Shown here one piece after another: positions 24,931 through 60,979 of a stretch of 64,000 bases of DNA. The position numbers and the translations under genes were made by a program. Within the stretch, counting starts at the first letter, position 1. Each line of letters begins with the position of its first letter. The notes under the pieces were generated by a model. That model did not search any database. It saw only the letters and a list, made by a program, of their open reading frames with translations, and was not told where the DNA came from. Source of the DNA: Pholis gunnellus (Eukaryota > Chordata > Actinopteri > Perciformes > Pholidae); assembly GCA_910591455.2 (NCBI GenBank), contig OU342817.1, positions 7,850,915 to 7,914,914 of the forward strand, written 5' to 3'.

Positions 24931-25326
24931 TAGTATCTATTGACGGTAGCAGTTAAACGTAAGGAAACATTACATATATAATGTAAACTTCATTACGAAG
25001 AAATATATCATCATCCCTGAAACAATATGCTGTGCAAGCAAAAAGCAAATCAATTCCCAACTCAAATAACAATAATATTCCTATTATACAATATCCTATA
25101 TATAAAATGATGTCCACTTTCCCTTTAAACTCTCAGCGTTGACTGTGTGCCTGTGCTCCATTTCCTGGTTGGGTTTATTGTCACAGATTGAGCCGACAGT
25201 CGAAATGGTTGCAGACTGAATGACAGTTTTGAAAGAGGAAGTGACATTTTTTGGGGTGAAAATCAACATGACGACCATTGGGGAAGCGAGAAAACCCTGA
25301 AGTGAACAGATTCATCAGTGCGCAGT

Positions 25327-25507
25327 TCATCTTTTGATCATTTTAGCTTCCTTGATCTCAAACACTTTGATGAGACACTTGAGGTTTCTTCTGTTAATTG
25401 GATGAGAAGAGGAGTCTGGGTTTCTGTTGGACATGTGAAACGTTTCAGTCAAAGCTGAAGAAAACTGGTAAGGGTCGTCATAGAAGTCTTCTATTTCATC
25501 TAAAAGC
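25327..25507 (-). CDS. Possible terminal coding exon of an unidentified minus-strand gene
   Basis: On the minus strand a TTTTCAG acceptor opens a 60-residue stop-free segment starting LLDEIEDFYDDPYQFSSA and ending KCLIKVFEIKEAKMIKR, then TGA. An AATAAA follows about 150 bp downstream at about 25170. The composition is protein-like: amphipathic, few low-complexity runs, one Cys. I do not recognise a family. Upstream on the same strand (25560-25790) two overlapping frames show N-glycosylation sequons and Cys residues. One of them ends with a GTTAGTG donor in compatible phase to a second acceptor eight bases further into this exon. A small secreted or cytokine-like gene is one possibility, but chance or a decayed gene is equally possible. 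Confidence 0.25.
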
Positions 25508-26018
25508 CTGAAAACATGTTTTCTCAATCAGCCTCTTACTATGATCAGTGGGGGTCCAACACTAACTTGTATTTTCTTCCAAAGTTAGAACAGTCTTTTG
25601 TATTTCACAGGAGATATTTCTGGCATTTTGTGTCTTTTGTATCTGTATTCTCATTGGATTGAAGTGAGCGAGGATCATTTGAAAAAAAAAAAAAGGGACT
25701 CAGGTCAGAGTTTAGCAGCATTTGAGTCATTATCTGCTGACAGTTGGTGTGATGTTTGCTACTGTTGTAATCAGTCCAATCTGACACCGGTGTGATGGGT
25801 TGAATGTTTTTGTCTGAGCAGCTATAAACAATATTTCTGAATTGACAATTTGATTACGTGATAACTGCATTTCCTCTCAGCTCTAGAGCTCTAGTGGAGC
25901 AAGGAACCACATATTTCCTGTTGATATACTTGCGTATATTCAGGTGTGCAAAAACAAATGGATGATAAAATGCTGTTTAAATGCTCTTTCTCCCCCCTGC
26001 AGCGGCAGGGTTTCCATA

Positions 26019-26068
26019 ATGACCCACTGCACCTGATGCACCTCTGGTTTAAAAACTGCACACCATGA
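26019..26068 (+). promoter_or_regulatory. Two chained upstream ORFs ending on the gpr160 start codon
   Basis: uORF1 (26019-26036) encodes MTHCT and stops in TGATG, whose ATG opens uORF2 (26036-26068). uORF2 encodes MHLWFKNCTP and stops at the TGA of ATGA, overlapping the main ATG at 26065. A consensus acceptor (CTCCCCCCTGCAG) ends at 26002, so all of this lies in the same exon as the receptor. Confidence 0.6.
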
Positions 26069-26958
26069 TTATCTCCATCCCCTCCATCCTGCTCGGTCTG
26101 GGAGGAAAATGTCTGCTCGGCTGCGCTCTGGTGTTTCTCCAGTGGAACCACATCTGCAAAAGCTTCCTGGGAGTTTTCAGTGTTTCCCTCGCTGTCGTCG
26201 ACACAATCCTGACCCTCTTTGTCACCACCCTGCACATGCACGCTGATGGATACGTCTTCCTCCTGGGTTTGAAGCTGACCAGGTACCACGTATGTTTGCT
26301 GGTTCAAATCTTCGGACAGATCTGCAATGCTCTGCAGTGGCCTGTTGTAGTCGTGGCCGGTTTGGACCATTTCCTCACAGTCACTCGGAGGTTGCAACCC
26401 GTCGCTGGCAGGACCAGATTCATCGTCTTCTTCTTTGTGACCGTCCTCTTGTGGTACCTCGCTGCTCTCTACGTCTTCCTGCTGTCCGACTTCATTCCCG
26501 TCATGGAGGGTGTGTACCACAGCCAGATACACCAGTGCTGGATAATGCACACCACTCAGATCCTGCAGGTTTCCATGTTTCTCCTCCTGACTCTGTGCTG
26601 TGCAGCGTTGCATGCTGGGTGCAGCACACGATTCTTAAAAAATCCTCTTTTGAAAGACCAAAGCACAGACCCGAGTAGAGCTCTCTCCAGAAGAGATGTC
26701 GTTCATCAAGCCATACATATATTTCTGAAGACATGGGCCCTGTTCCTGTTTTTTCTGGCCATGATCCTCCTGCTACCTGTGGGGTTACCTGCATACCTGG
26801 GTCTGAACATCGCCTGGCTCTGCTTCCTCAACAGCCTTCTGATAGCGGTCGTTTTATGTGCCGTCTGTCCGGTCTCGCACGTAACGCAGGGCCTGGCAGC
26901 ACTTCCTCCTGACAGCTTCTGTGAGTGGACATTTCAATGTATTGTGTCGGTCAGTTAG
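26065..26958 (+). CDS. gpr160: gpr160, orphan G-protein-coupled receptor 160
   Basis: A single coding exon of 297 residues (human 338) after a strong acceptor at 26001-26002. The ATG at 26065 is preceded by an in-frame TAA at 26050, so the frame cannot extend upstream in this exon. Seven hydrophobic segments are visible, the first starting almost at residue 1. Matches to human GPR160 include TKYHICL-like LTRYHVCL before helix 3, PAY-x-x-NI-x-WL before helix 7, and a C-terminal LP-x-D-x-F-x-x-W. The usual DRY motif is absent (LDHF instead), as is NPxxY (NSLLIA), which is normal for this atypical receptor. The ~25-residue extracellular N-terminus of mammals is missing or encoded differently. 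The ligand is debated in mammals; no function can be read here. Confidence 0.9.
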   Translation: MIISIPSILLGLGGKCLLGCALVFLQWNHICKSFLGVFSVSLAVVDTILTLFVTTLHMHADGYVFLLGLKLTRYHVCLLVQIFGQICNALQWPVVVVAGLDHFLTVTRRLQPVAGRTRFIVFFFVTVLLWYLAALYVFLLSDFIPVMEGVYHSQIHQCWIMHTTQILQVSMFLLLTLCCAALHAGCSTRFLKNPLLKDQSTDPSRALSRRDVVHQAIHIFLKTWALFLFFLAMILLLPVGLPAYLGLNIAWLCFLNSLLIAVVLCAVCPVSHVTQGLAALPPDSFCEWTFQCIVSVS

Positions 26959-27770
26959 TGCACCGCTTTGGCCCAGAATGAAAGGCCTCAACAACTATTG
27001 GATGGATTGCAATGTTTGGTACATTCATGACTTTATATTTACCTGCCACGAGGTTGACTTTTGTGTTTTTTTTGAGTGAAATGTATGAACAGCAATTAAA
27101 CGGATTAACTAAAGAATGAATTGTAATAAGTTTGGTGGAAGAAGAATTGTCCATCTCTCCTGAAACTAAGGTGTTGGGTTCAGCAGCAGCCATTTGCAGT
27201 TAGCTAACAACAAGCAACAATAACCCGATGCAATATTTAAGTGGTGAATATATTAATGCATCAATAATTATAATACAATAATATAATAGACTATGAAATG
27301 ACTACTTCTACTGTTGGTACTTTCAGAATATTTGATAATATTTTAAACAATACTTTTACTCTAAAGAGTATTTCTACACCAGTATAAAAATATTTGAGTA
27401 CCTCTTCCAATACTGCTCGTCACATATTCAGCGCTTCTATTATGATTATTTTAATTATTGATTTATCTGCCCAAATGTTCACTTCGCGATCTAAAAGACG
27501 AAGAAAAAAACAGAAATCTTAAAATCCGATTGGCTGGAACAAGCTCATTTTGTCATTTTTAACAAATCAAACGTTTCCTGTTGATCCCGTAACCAGCTGT
27601 TGCAGCTCTAAAACACATTTCTGTATGTAAATGTTGATATGTTCTGGCTCAAGAGATGCCGCTCTCTTGTTTAGTTTACGCAAAACATTTTTTTTGTTCA
27701 TATTGTGGTTGACTCAAATCTTAAGCAAATAAGGAAGTTATGAGGACAAATAAAAAGGCGACAGACCACA
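26959..27770 (+). terminator. gpr160: gpr160 3' UTR and poly(A) signal, repeat-containing
   Basis: An AATAAA at 27749-27754 is the best terminal signal; an ATTAAA near 27097 is an alternative. The UTR contains a fragment starting CAACTATTGGATGGATTGCA (about 26989-27140), which resembles a widespread percomorph repeat. It also contains an AAGTAAAAGT-family copy in minus orientation (about 27220-27420, ending CCTCTTCCAATACTGC). Confidence 0.45.
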
Positions 27771-28099
27771 CTGGTTTGACACTACAGAACTTTACTTGAA
27801 TTTGATCCAAGTTCATTATCTATACAGGGTATATATTTACAAGATCCGAAATCAGGGAAGGGCAAAAACAGAAAGAAAACAAACACTAGATACAACTGAG
27901 GTATTAGCTAAAAGCATTTACAGGTATGTCATTTACTAGTAAATATCAATGATGATAAACAGTTAGAGATGCAGCTTCTTCTGCTTAAAAAACATATTTT
28001 TTTATATCACAACATGAGGTAGGAGAACAGTGTCTCGATTCATGCAAGAACAAAAGTCTCATCACACTGTAGTATTGGCAACGTAGTATGCAATGGTCA

Positions 28100-28107
28100 A
28101 ACACACA

Positions 28108-28148
<41 letters not shown>

Positions 28149-28162
28149 ACACACACACACAC
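28100..28162. repeat. (CA)n microsatellite
   Basis: CA run with a few GC interruptions in the inferred skil 3' UTR. Confidence 0.95.
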
Positions 28163-28231
28163 TGCGTTTCATGTTTCAGAACAGCATCGAAGGGGAAAAG
28201 GGTTCTCTTTTAGCAAAGCCATGATATAGAG

Positions 28232-28233
<2 letters not shown>

Positions 28234-28266
<33 letters not shown>
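28234..28266. repeat. (AT)n microsatellite
   Basis: Uninterrupted TA run of about 32 bp. Confidence 0.95.
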
Positions 28267-28271
<5 letters not shown>

Positions 28272-28972
28272 GTATTTTTCATCAATAGCAGGATATCTCT
28301 AAATGAAAACCTGGTGCAGCTATTCTTAGTAACCAGTGATCTGCGTGATCAATCACCAATGCAGCCACACTTCCTGGCGTCTCACACACTGGCACAGAAT
28401 AATTACACAGCCGACTGCAAAGCACACCTTCTGCAACAGTTCACAGGTCACACGTGTTCTCCACACAGCCAGGAGGCAACGAGCAAGTACATCCTGTATT
28501 CAAATGTGTCCACGCGGCACGACTCTGCTCGGTTCACATCGTTTTCTTGTCTGTTGGGCAAACTTCACACCTGTAGAAATTCTGTACAAAGCATATCCAA
28601 GGTCTCATAACACTGCAAAATACAAAAAAGGCCCAGCAAACAGTGTTACATGGGACTTCCCTCCCCTTTCAGTTTCAAATGATGGACTCTGATTAAAGAA
28701 CTTAAACAACGGCCCCTTGTGTATAAAATGCAAATTACACAAATGTAGTTATCCGCTCGTGTGATGGATTGAAGACATTTTTTGGTGCCTCTTAAGAGGT
28801 AATTAAGTCAGTAAAACTACTACTGATTATCCTTTAAGTGATGTTTACACATCCAGACAGGAATAAATGATCAGAACCAGAAAAGATAAGTACACATCCA
28901 GAGCTACACGAGCACGTTTTCCTCTCTTTCCCTTTACAAAGCTGCTGTGCTTCAATCAGACGTGGGAGACCA

Positions 28973-28987
28973 ACACACACACACACA

Positions 28988-29024
<37 letters not shown>
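28973..29024. repeat. (CA)n(CT)n(CA)n compound microsatellite
   Basis: A CA run, then a CT run, then CA again, with no interruption. Confidence 0.95.
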
Positions 29025-29513
29025 CATTTCCAAAATCACATTAGGCTACATTGTATGTTCTTCATAATCTGAATTTATAGCTCGTCAACCTCTAAACCAG
29101 TAATGATATAAAACTTGCACATGTTCAATGTTCATGCATATGAGCCGCCTTAATAGTTTGTGCGTTACGTGAGGGGGAAACATCATCTTCTTCTTTTTTT
29201 TACACAATGAAAAAATTGATAAATTGGCCCGGTGACACAAAACTTAAGGGGCAGCAAAACATGCATAAAAAAGAAAAAACTTTTTTTGTTTGTTTTCTTT
29301 TTTTGCCAAAATGCATTTTCTTAAACAAATGTTTCTTTTTCAATTTATCTCGTGGGGGGGGTTAACAATGAGGGAAAAAGCTCGTTACATTACACGATCA
29401 ACAGTCCGTCAAGATGAAAAGAAAATGCATCATTTCAGAAAAGGGGGCAAAGTGTCACAAAGTATTATATTCCTATTTCGCCTTTATCTTGCATCATGTG
29501 TCAGTAAACCATG

Positions 29514-29559
29514 CGCCCCCCCCCCCCCCCCCCCCCCCCCCCACCCCCCCTCCCCCCCC
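29514..29559. repeat. Poly-C tract
   Basis: About 45 bp of C with single A and T interruptions, followed by A8. On the transcribed minus strand this is a G-run. Confidence 0.95.
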
Positions 29560-30031
29560 AAAAAAAAACCCCACTCGACGAGTCACGTCAAGTTCTGATA
29601 ACTTAAAAAAAAGAAAAGAAAGCAAAAACATCTGAAGCCTTAGTTCTGGTCCAATTTCTAAAACCTTTTGAAGATTTTTCATAGAACAGTTAATATATTA
29701 ATGACTACTGTATTTACAAAGTGAATATAAATCTTTAGTTAATACGTTAAATATTTTCTTTCATAATTTCAATAAACTGGAACAGTAGAGTGTACATTTG
29801 CGGCGTGGGTTTGATTTGCCTGGCTTGCGCCTGCTTTCATGACAATCAACAAACCACAACTGTACTCTGGTCTTTAGCCTCTGTTATTGTGAAGGAAGCC
29901 GTGTACGAAAATCTGCATTCAACAGGATGGAGCACAGTGGAATGTCTATTCATTTGCATTTATAGCAGATGCATAAAAAAAAAAGCTCAAGAGTTTAGCT
30001 GAGGCCGATCCCCTTCTCTTCTTAAACAATT

Positions 30032-30034
<3 letters not shown>

Positions 30035-30093
<59 letters not shown>

Positions 30094-30099
30094 CACACA

Positions 30100-30156
<57 letters not shown>

Positions 30157-30187
30157 ACACTCTCTCTCTCTCTCTCTCTCTCACACC
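30035..30187. repeat. (CA)n(CT)n compound microsatellite
   Basis: About 120 bp of CA with two CCC breaks, followed by about 20 bp of CT. Confidence 0.97.
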
Positions 30188-30390
30188 CACACTCGCTTAC
30201 AGGGATCTCCTTAGTGGCAATAAAAAGCGCTTCTGCCTGGCAACTGACACAATAAAAGTCCTCTCTTCCTCTCCTGGGCATCTACAAAACACTGCACCCC
30301 CCCAGCTGATCTGGCACTGGAGATGGATGGATGGACGGGTATGTGTGAGTGAGTGACGGTCGTTTTGTGGGAGGGTGTTGAGAGATTGGT

Positions 30391-30409
30391 GGGGGGGGGG
30401 GGGGGGGGG
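30391..30409. repeat. Poly-G tract (19 bp)
   Basis: Nineteen consecutive G's. Further G-runs lie at 31213-31228 and 31374-31391 in the same inferred UTR. Confidence 0.95.
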
Positions 30410-32162
30410 ATCCTGTACAGTCTCACCCAGAGGCCCACAGACTACGACAGCTGCCCCCATTCTGACTGCACCAAACAAAAAGAGGGCTCCCTCTGTACGT
30501 CCCTGGCGTCTGGGCCACCCAGCCCGCTGCACCCTGAGCGCTCCCCTCGATCCTCGCCGCCCCTCTCTTCCTCTTCCTGCCCAGTGCTGTTTGTTCAGCC
30601 AGGCAGAATAACGTGAAGCAGGGGCCGGACCCGATGCCCCAAACCCACCCCGGACTAACTGCTGTCACCTGCGACCCACATTCTGAAGAAGACGCTCTGA
30701 CAAACAGGGTGCTGGATAAAAAACGTCTGCTGACAATGAAGTCAAATGATAAAACAAAAAAGAGAGAAGCCCAGAAAACAAAACAGGGGCCAGACTGGTG
30801 CTTTGATCATCTGCTGGGAACGCTGGGGCCCATTGTTCTGCGTGAATGCCTGGACCACACTGACACACTCGAGTGTGTGTGTGTGCGGGCATTTAAGGAT
30901 GTCGCATGTATTATGGTATGGCAGTACAGCTACCGCACCAGTGAGACGCTGCCTTTCCCTCTTTCTTAGGAAAGCTACACTGGTTCAGCCAGCTCCCCCC
31001 GCGTCCAGACACATTCCTGTCCCTGGGGATTCTGGGGGAGGAGAGCGTATTAAGTGCAAAACACTGCTTGTGGGCTTCTTCATGGCAAGCCTGAAAAGAG
31101 CACAGTGTTTCCTGTCTAGCCTAAAGTGGGTGAAAACCACAGTGTTATGGAGTATCCCAGCAGAGTGCAACGGCGCCAGTGTACAGCGGTGAAAGGTGTG
31201 TGTGTGTGTGTGTGGGGGGGGGGGGGGGACACTGGATCAACCGACAGACTATTTGGTCTACGACAGGAGAGTCCAGGTGCTGCCCAGCAGAGTGAAGAGG
31301 GGGAAGTAGCCTGTGTGAGGAGCAGCTGGGGTCCAGGACAGACAATTTGTTAGCTAGCTACCTTGTGAGAGAGAGGGGGGGGGGGGGGGGGTCACACTCA
31401 AACCACTCATTTCAAGTTCAGCGTCACTATTGGCATATTTTCATGAGGTTTTTTTAAGACATTCGCAAAATGTCTTCTTTTTTTTTGTACAGTAAAGTTT
31501 TAATATTCTTCGACATGTTGTTACACCTTTTTTTCTCTCTGTTTTTATAAGGAGCAGGAAAAGTATGGAACTGTCCATGCAGTTTCCTGCAGTCGCTCGT
31601 ACTTGAGCGTTTGAGCTGCAAGTACAGAGACGGAGAAGGGGCACCGCAACCAGGCGCCATTATGTGTCCGAGGACACCAGCTGCTGTGCCAGGTAGTAGC
31701 ATGAAGTGACGTCCGGGACGAGTCTGCGTCTGAGCTTAAGTCTGAAACCTCAAAGTCTTTAGCTCCAGGATCCAGAGAGAGCACGAGGGGGTGGGGGAGA
31801 GGCAGGTGACAAGTGGGGTGGGGGGTCGAGTTGGTCTCTACTTGACCGTCAACGTCTAAAGCAGCGGTTTGTTCAGTAAAAACTATAAATTAAATCAAAA
31901 TACATGCCCCAAAAGATCTTTAAATACTGTTTAAAGAGAGGAGGGAGAAAAAAAAAAAAATAATAATAAAGAAACAACTTTACAAAACCAAAAGTCAGTC
32001 CTACACGGAAACAAAAGGGTGGGGGTGAAATGCACAACTTAAAAAACAGCCTGAGGAGATGCAAAGCTCCTTTTCTGCTTTAGGCTGATTTGTTTGTGTC
32101 TGTAGAGTTGGCGGGTGATCGGGAGAGGAATGAGGGAGGCGCCCGGGGGGGGGGGGCGGCGG

Positions 32163-57956
<25,794 letters not shown>

Positions 57957-58116
57957 GTCTAAACACTGGGTTATTGTCGTTTCTGTCCGCTGACTGAGTT
58001 CTTGTATTCCTCTAAGTCTTTTTTTCTCTTCCAAGTCTTTTCAAATGACACAAATCTTCTGGTAGTTAGACGCATGCATGATGATGACGGAAGTTTTCTA
58101 TGTTCTGATCCGCTTC
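57957..58116 (-). other. skil: skil 5' UTR part of the first coding exon
   Basis: A good acceptor (TTTTTCATACTCAG, ending at 58117) opens the exon 160 bp before the start ATG. In this UTR the coding frame is closed by a TGA at about 58043. At least one further non-coding exon must lie to the right. Confidence 0.65.
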
Positions 58117-59460
58117 CTGAGTATGAAAAACAGGGATTTAGAAAACAGAAATAATAATTCAGTATATAAACTACAGCTAATCAATTAACTTCCAGTAGAT
58201 GAATAAACAAACTGAAAACAATCTCATTAATAACCGCTGTGGAGCATGATACATCCATATAGAGTTTAAATGTTTTATGGGGGCTGAAGAGGTCAATGGC
58301 TGCTCACTAAACCAAATGGCCATTACCATACTTCACACTAACACAAGGCTTTCTCAGCCCTTGTAATTGAACCCCGGTGGAAATTTTCATCTAAGGTTTC
58401 ACCAAAGGTTCTGAAACAAACTTTCCAGCACAAAGTGAGAATTTTAACAGGCGAAACCAGTTGACCAGACATGACAACCAAAGTGAAATCATCCCCCCAC
58501 CACCACCACCACCACCCTACTCCTCCTCTATTACATTGTTAATGTAAGGCTGGTACAATGGTGAAAAACATTTCACTTAGCAAATGAAAGTGCCATATTG
58601 TGCCTTCCCCTCTGGTCTGCTTACCCCACGCTGACCCCATCAGCTCTTTGAAAAACAATTGATAAAAGCGCTAACAGCAGTCGTCCCCTTTTCTCAGGCC
58701 GTTCACAGCTTGACATACAGCAGCATGGAAAGCCTCGTTTCCCCCTTTTTACTCCCGGGCTTTACTGCGGAACTTCTAAATGGACTGTAATAGGGTAACG
58801 ACACTTAGCTGGTTTCCCCCAACTTAAAACGCAATCTAGATGATAATGGCTACTGCTGCAATATGACACCGAGAGACGGCCGATTCAACGCACTTGAAAA
58901 TGTACCATTTAGTGCATCATTTGCGCAGTCGTGAAATGCATTTGATGTATACATCTACACTAAATGGGTATTTCGGCTTTTCAAAAGAGGCTAAAACGCA
59001 CATTCGTTAAAAAAAAAAAGAAAATGACCACGGTGGAAGGATTTGCATGCTCGTGCAAATGTCAGCATCCCATCGTTTTTTTTTTTTTTTCACTGACTTA
59101 AATGCTGCAGCGGTGCAAACCTCAAGCTCGATTCCGAAGCAGGTTGATGTTTGTGGGCGTTTTTAATGGAAAATATAACCGTGGGCCAATTGAGGGTGGA
59201 AAAAAAACAACTGCAAAATCATATCAGCGACCGATAAATGAAGGACTACCTTTTCTGCGAAAAAAAACTCCAACCTGATCGGTTTATTTCCGTCAGAAAT
59301 CACACCAACCGCATTGCTACGATGAATTACAACGCGGTGGCATTTCTCAGAACAACCTCACAGCATTAAAAAGGTATTTAGAAAATGTTTCGCCATGTCA
59401 CCTCCACTTCTGGTGTCCTTTCTGCTGCTGCAAGGACACCGCGTATAATAAATAACGCTC
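58117..59460 (-). other. skil: skil 5' non-coding intron
   Basis: AT-rich, with a (CAC)n run at about 58497-58515 and T-runs. No exon was seen. Confidence 0.5.
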
Positions 59461-59466
59461 CTGCTA

Positions 59467-59508
59467 TCCTCCTCCTCCTCCTCCTCCTCCTCCTCCTCTC
59501 TCTCTCTC
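59467..59508. repeat. (CCT)n/(CT)n microsatellite
   Basis: About ten CCT units followed by CT. Confidence 0.95.
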
Positions 59509-59570
59509 CAGTCTGCACACTGTATACCTCGCCTCCTCCTCTGCTGGCTCGCCACGACGGCCCTGGTATG

Positions 59571-59621
59571 CAGACAGTACGCTGATAATGACATTCACTG
59601 TCTGCACTACAGTCTGGTCTG
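59571..59621. promoter_or_regulatory. Cluster of SMAD half-sites upstream of skil
   Basis: CAGAC at 59571 and GTCTG at 59600, 59612 and 59617: four copies of the SMAD-binding half-site within 51 bp. SKIL is a known direct SMAD target in mammals. Function here is inferred. Confidence 0.3.
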
Positions 59622-59994
59622 TCCGGCGTTACGCGCACACACCGACATGGTGAGGGCACGGTGGGGTTTGTTAAACACACAGGTAACGCTAGCCTGCCCG
59701 TGCCGTTACACCCAACAGTCAACTCGCTTTAAACAACACATTAAACATTATACGCATTTGCGTGTCATTAAGTTGAAAATATCATAAATAAACCCATCTT
59801 AACAAACATATACGGAAGGTAAGAAAGCGTTAAAATGTGCGCACATTCTTTTTGAATTCAATAAAGACGTGTTGTCTTTTAACGTTCAATATTAATATTA
59901 ATTTTGCTAGCTTAGCTTAGCTCCCCCCAGCTTACTACCCCGGTACAGTGGCTCTAAAGCAGTCAGACGTTGACCCGCATAGAGGGCTATGAAG

Positions 59995-60258
59995 CGGGCT
60001 ATTAAGCAGGCTAACATGGCTCTGGAGAGCACAGACTAACAGGCTAACTTTAACCCGGTTCACCTCCACAATGAGAGCAATAATAAAATAGAACGCTCAC
60101 CCGGCACATAGAGAGTGATACACAGCAGAGAAGGATAACCCACGATAATACTAACCCGGGCTAGTTGAGCGATAAAGCAGGCTAAAATTAACATTACAGC
60201 AGGCTAACCCCAGATTTAGAGCGATACAGCAGGCTAACTAACGTTAAACCAGGTTAGC
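59995..60258. repeat. Dispersed AGCAGGCTAA-type short repeats
   Basis: CAGGCTAA recurs at about 60007, 60039, 60178, 60200 and 60230, with related GGGCTA and CCAGGTTAG words between, at spacings of 22-140 bp. Confidence 0.7.
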
Positions 60259-60420
60259 GTCGACCACCCAGCTCCGTCGGTTGAACACAGGAATTCAAAC
60301 TTAACCGTTAACTTAGTCGTCACGCACTGCGATCCGCTATCAACACATACACGCTGTTTTAAAAAAAACGCCAATTTAAAAACCTTCATCTTTATTTTTT
60401 TTTAGAAGCTAAACACTTGC

Positions 60421-60620
60421 CTGAAAAGAGCTGCGCGTGTCGGTCGTCCTCGCTCGTGCGGGGTCCTTCTCAGTAATGGGAAAAGCCTCGCGGACCGTCA
60501 ACAAGATGCAACGCGAGAGGCTCCACTACAGCCGCGCAACGTCACACTGCACACGGGCTGAGAGGCGGAGACGTCACCCGGCTGACGGAAACTATGCGGG
60601 GGTGTCTCTCGTCTGTCTGT
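60421..60620 (-). promoter_or_regulatory. skil: Putative skil CpG promoter and first exon
   Basis: A CpG-dense block with two ACGTCA sites (60539, 60571) and a TGACG (60583), all CRE-type words. On the minus strand its left edge reads TTTTCAG/GCAAGTG, a strong GC-type donor at 60420-60419. This would make 60421 the end of a non-coding exon 1. No TATA box is clear. Confidence 0.4.
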
Positions 60621-60650
60621 CTGTCTGTCTGCCTGTCTGTCTGTTTGTCT
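60608..60650. repeat. (TGTC)n microsatellite
   Basis: About nine TCTG units with one TGCC and one TGTT variant. Confidence 0.93.
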
Positions 60651-60925
60651 CGCGCAGCCTGGGAGTTTTGTTTCCTCCAGCAGGAGTTAAAGCTGCACGC
60701 AGAGAGAGAGAGAGGGAGTGAGAGAGAGAGAGAGGTGGCGATAGACGTCAACAGCAGGCAGCCAGTGGATGCCAAATCTGGGGGTCCGGGGCCTTTTGAA
60801 GGTTCTTAAAGGAGTCCTCACTATAGTAGTTCTTTACTGTGCGTTTGTTTTTATTTCAGTAAAAAAAGGACGAAATTTGATTAGAAAATTGCAAAACTAA
60901 TTTATTTTGAGTGTGATTTCCCCCC

Positions 60926-60928
<3 letters not shown>

Positions 60929-60975
<47 letters not shown>
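60929..60975. repeat. (AT)n microsatellite
   Basis: About 46 bp of perfect AT. Confidence 0.95.
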
Positions 60976-60977
<2 letters not shown>

Positions 60978-60979
60978 AT

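Larger units (their letters stand above)
27771..32162 (-). terminator. skil: skil 3' UTR (inferred) with poly(A) signal
   Basis: No gene or splice signal is apparent between the skil stop codon and gpr160. An AGTAAA variant signal on the minus strand (27796-27791) would give a 4.4-kb UTR. Mammalian SKIL also has a long 3' UTR. A nearer ATTAAA at 31503-31498 could give a short form. The stretch is crowded with simple repeats: CA/CT, poly-C and poly-G. Confidence 0.4.

Noticed and set aside
25996..26064. Longer gpr160 N-terminus in this exon
   Set aside because: An in-frame TAA at 26050-26052 blocks any extension of the receptor frame.
25891..26613. 240-residue open frame antisense to gpr160
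   Set aside because: It is the mirror of the receptor frame, rich in Glu/Gln because hydrophobic codons read backward, with no ATG-splice context and no homology.
57957..58034. 26-residue N-terminal extension of skil
   Set aside because: It begins at a TTG, not an ATG. The first in-frame ATG is 57956 with good context, so the extension is 5' UTR.
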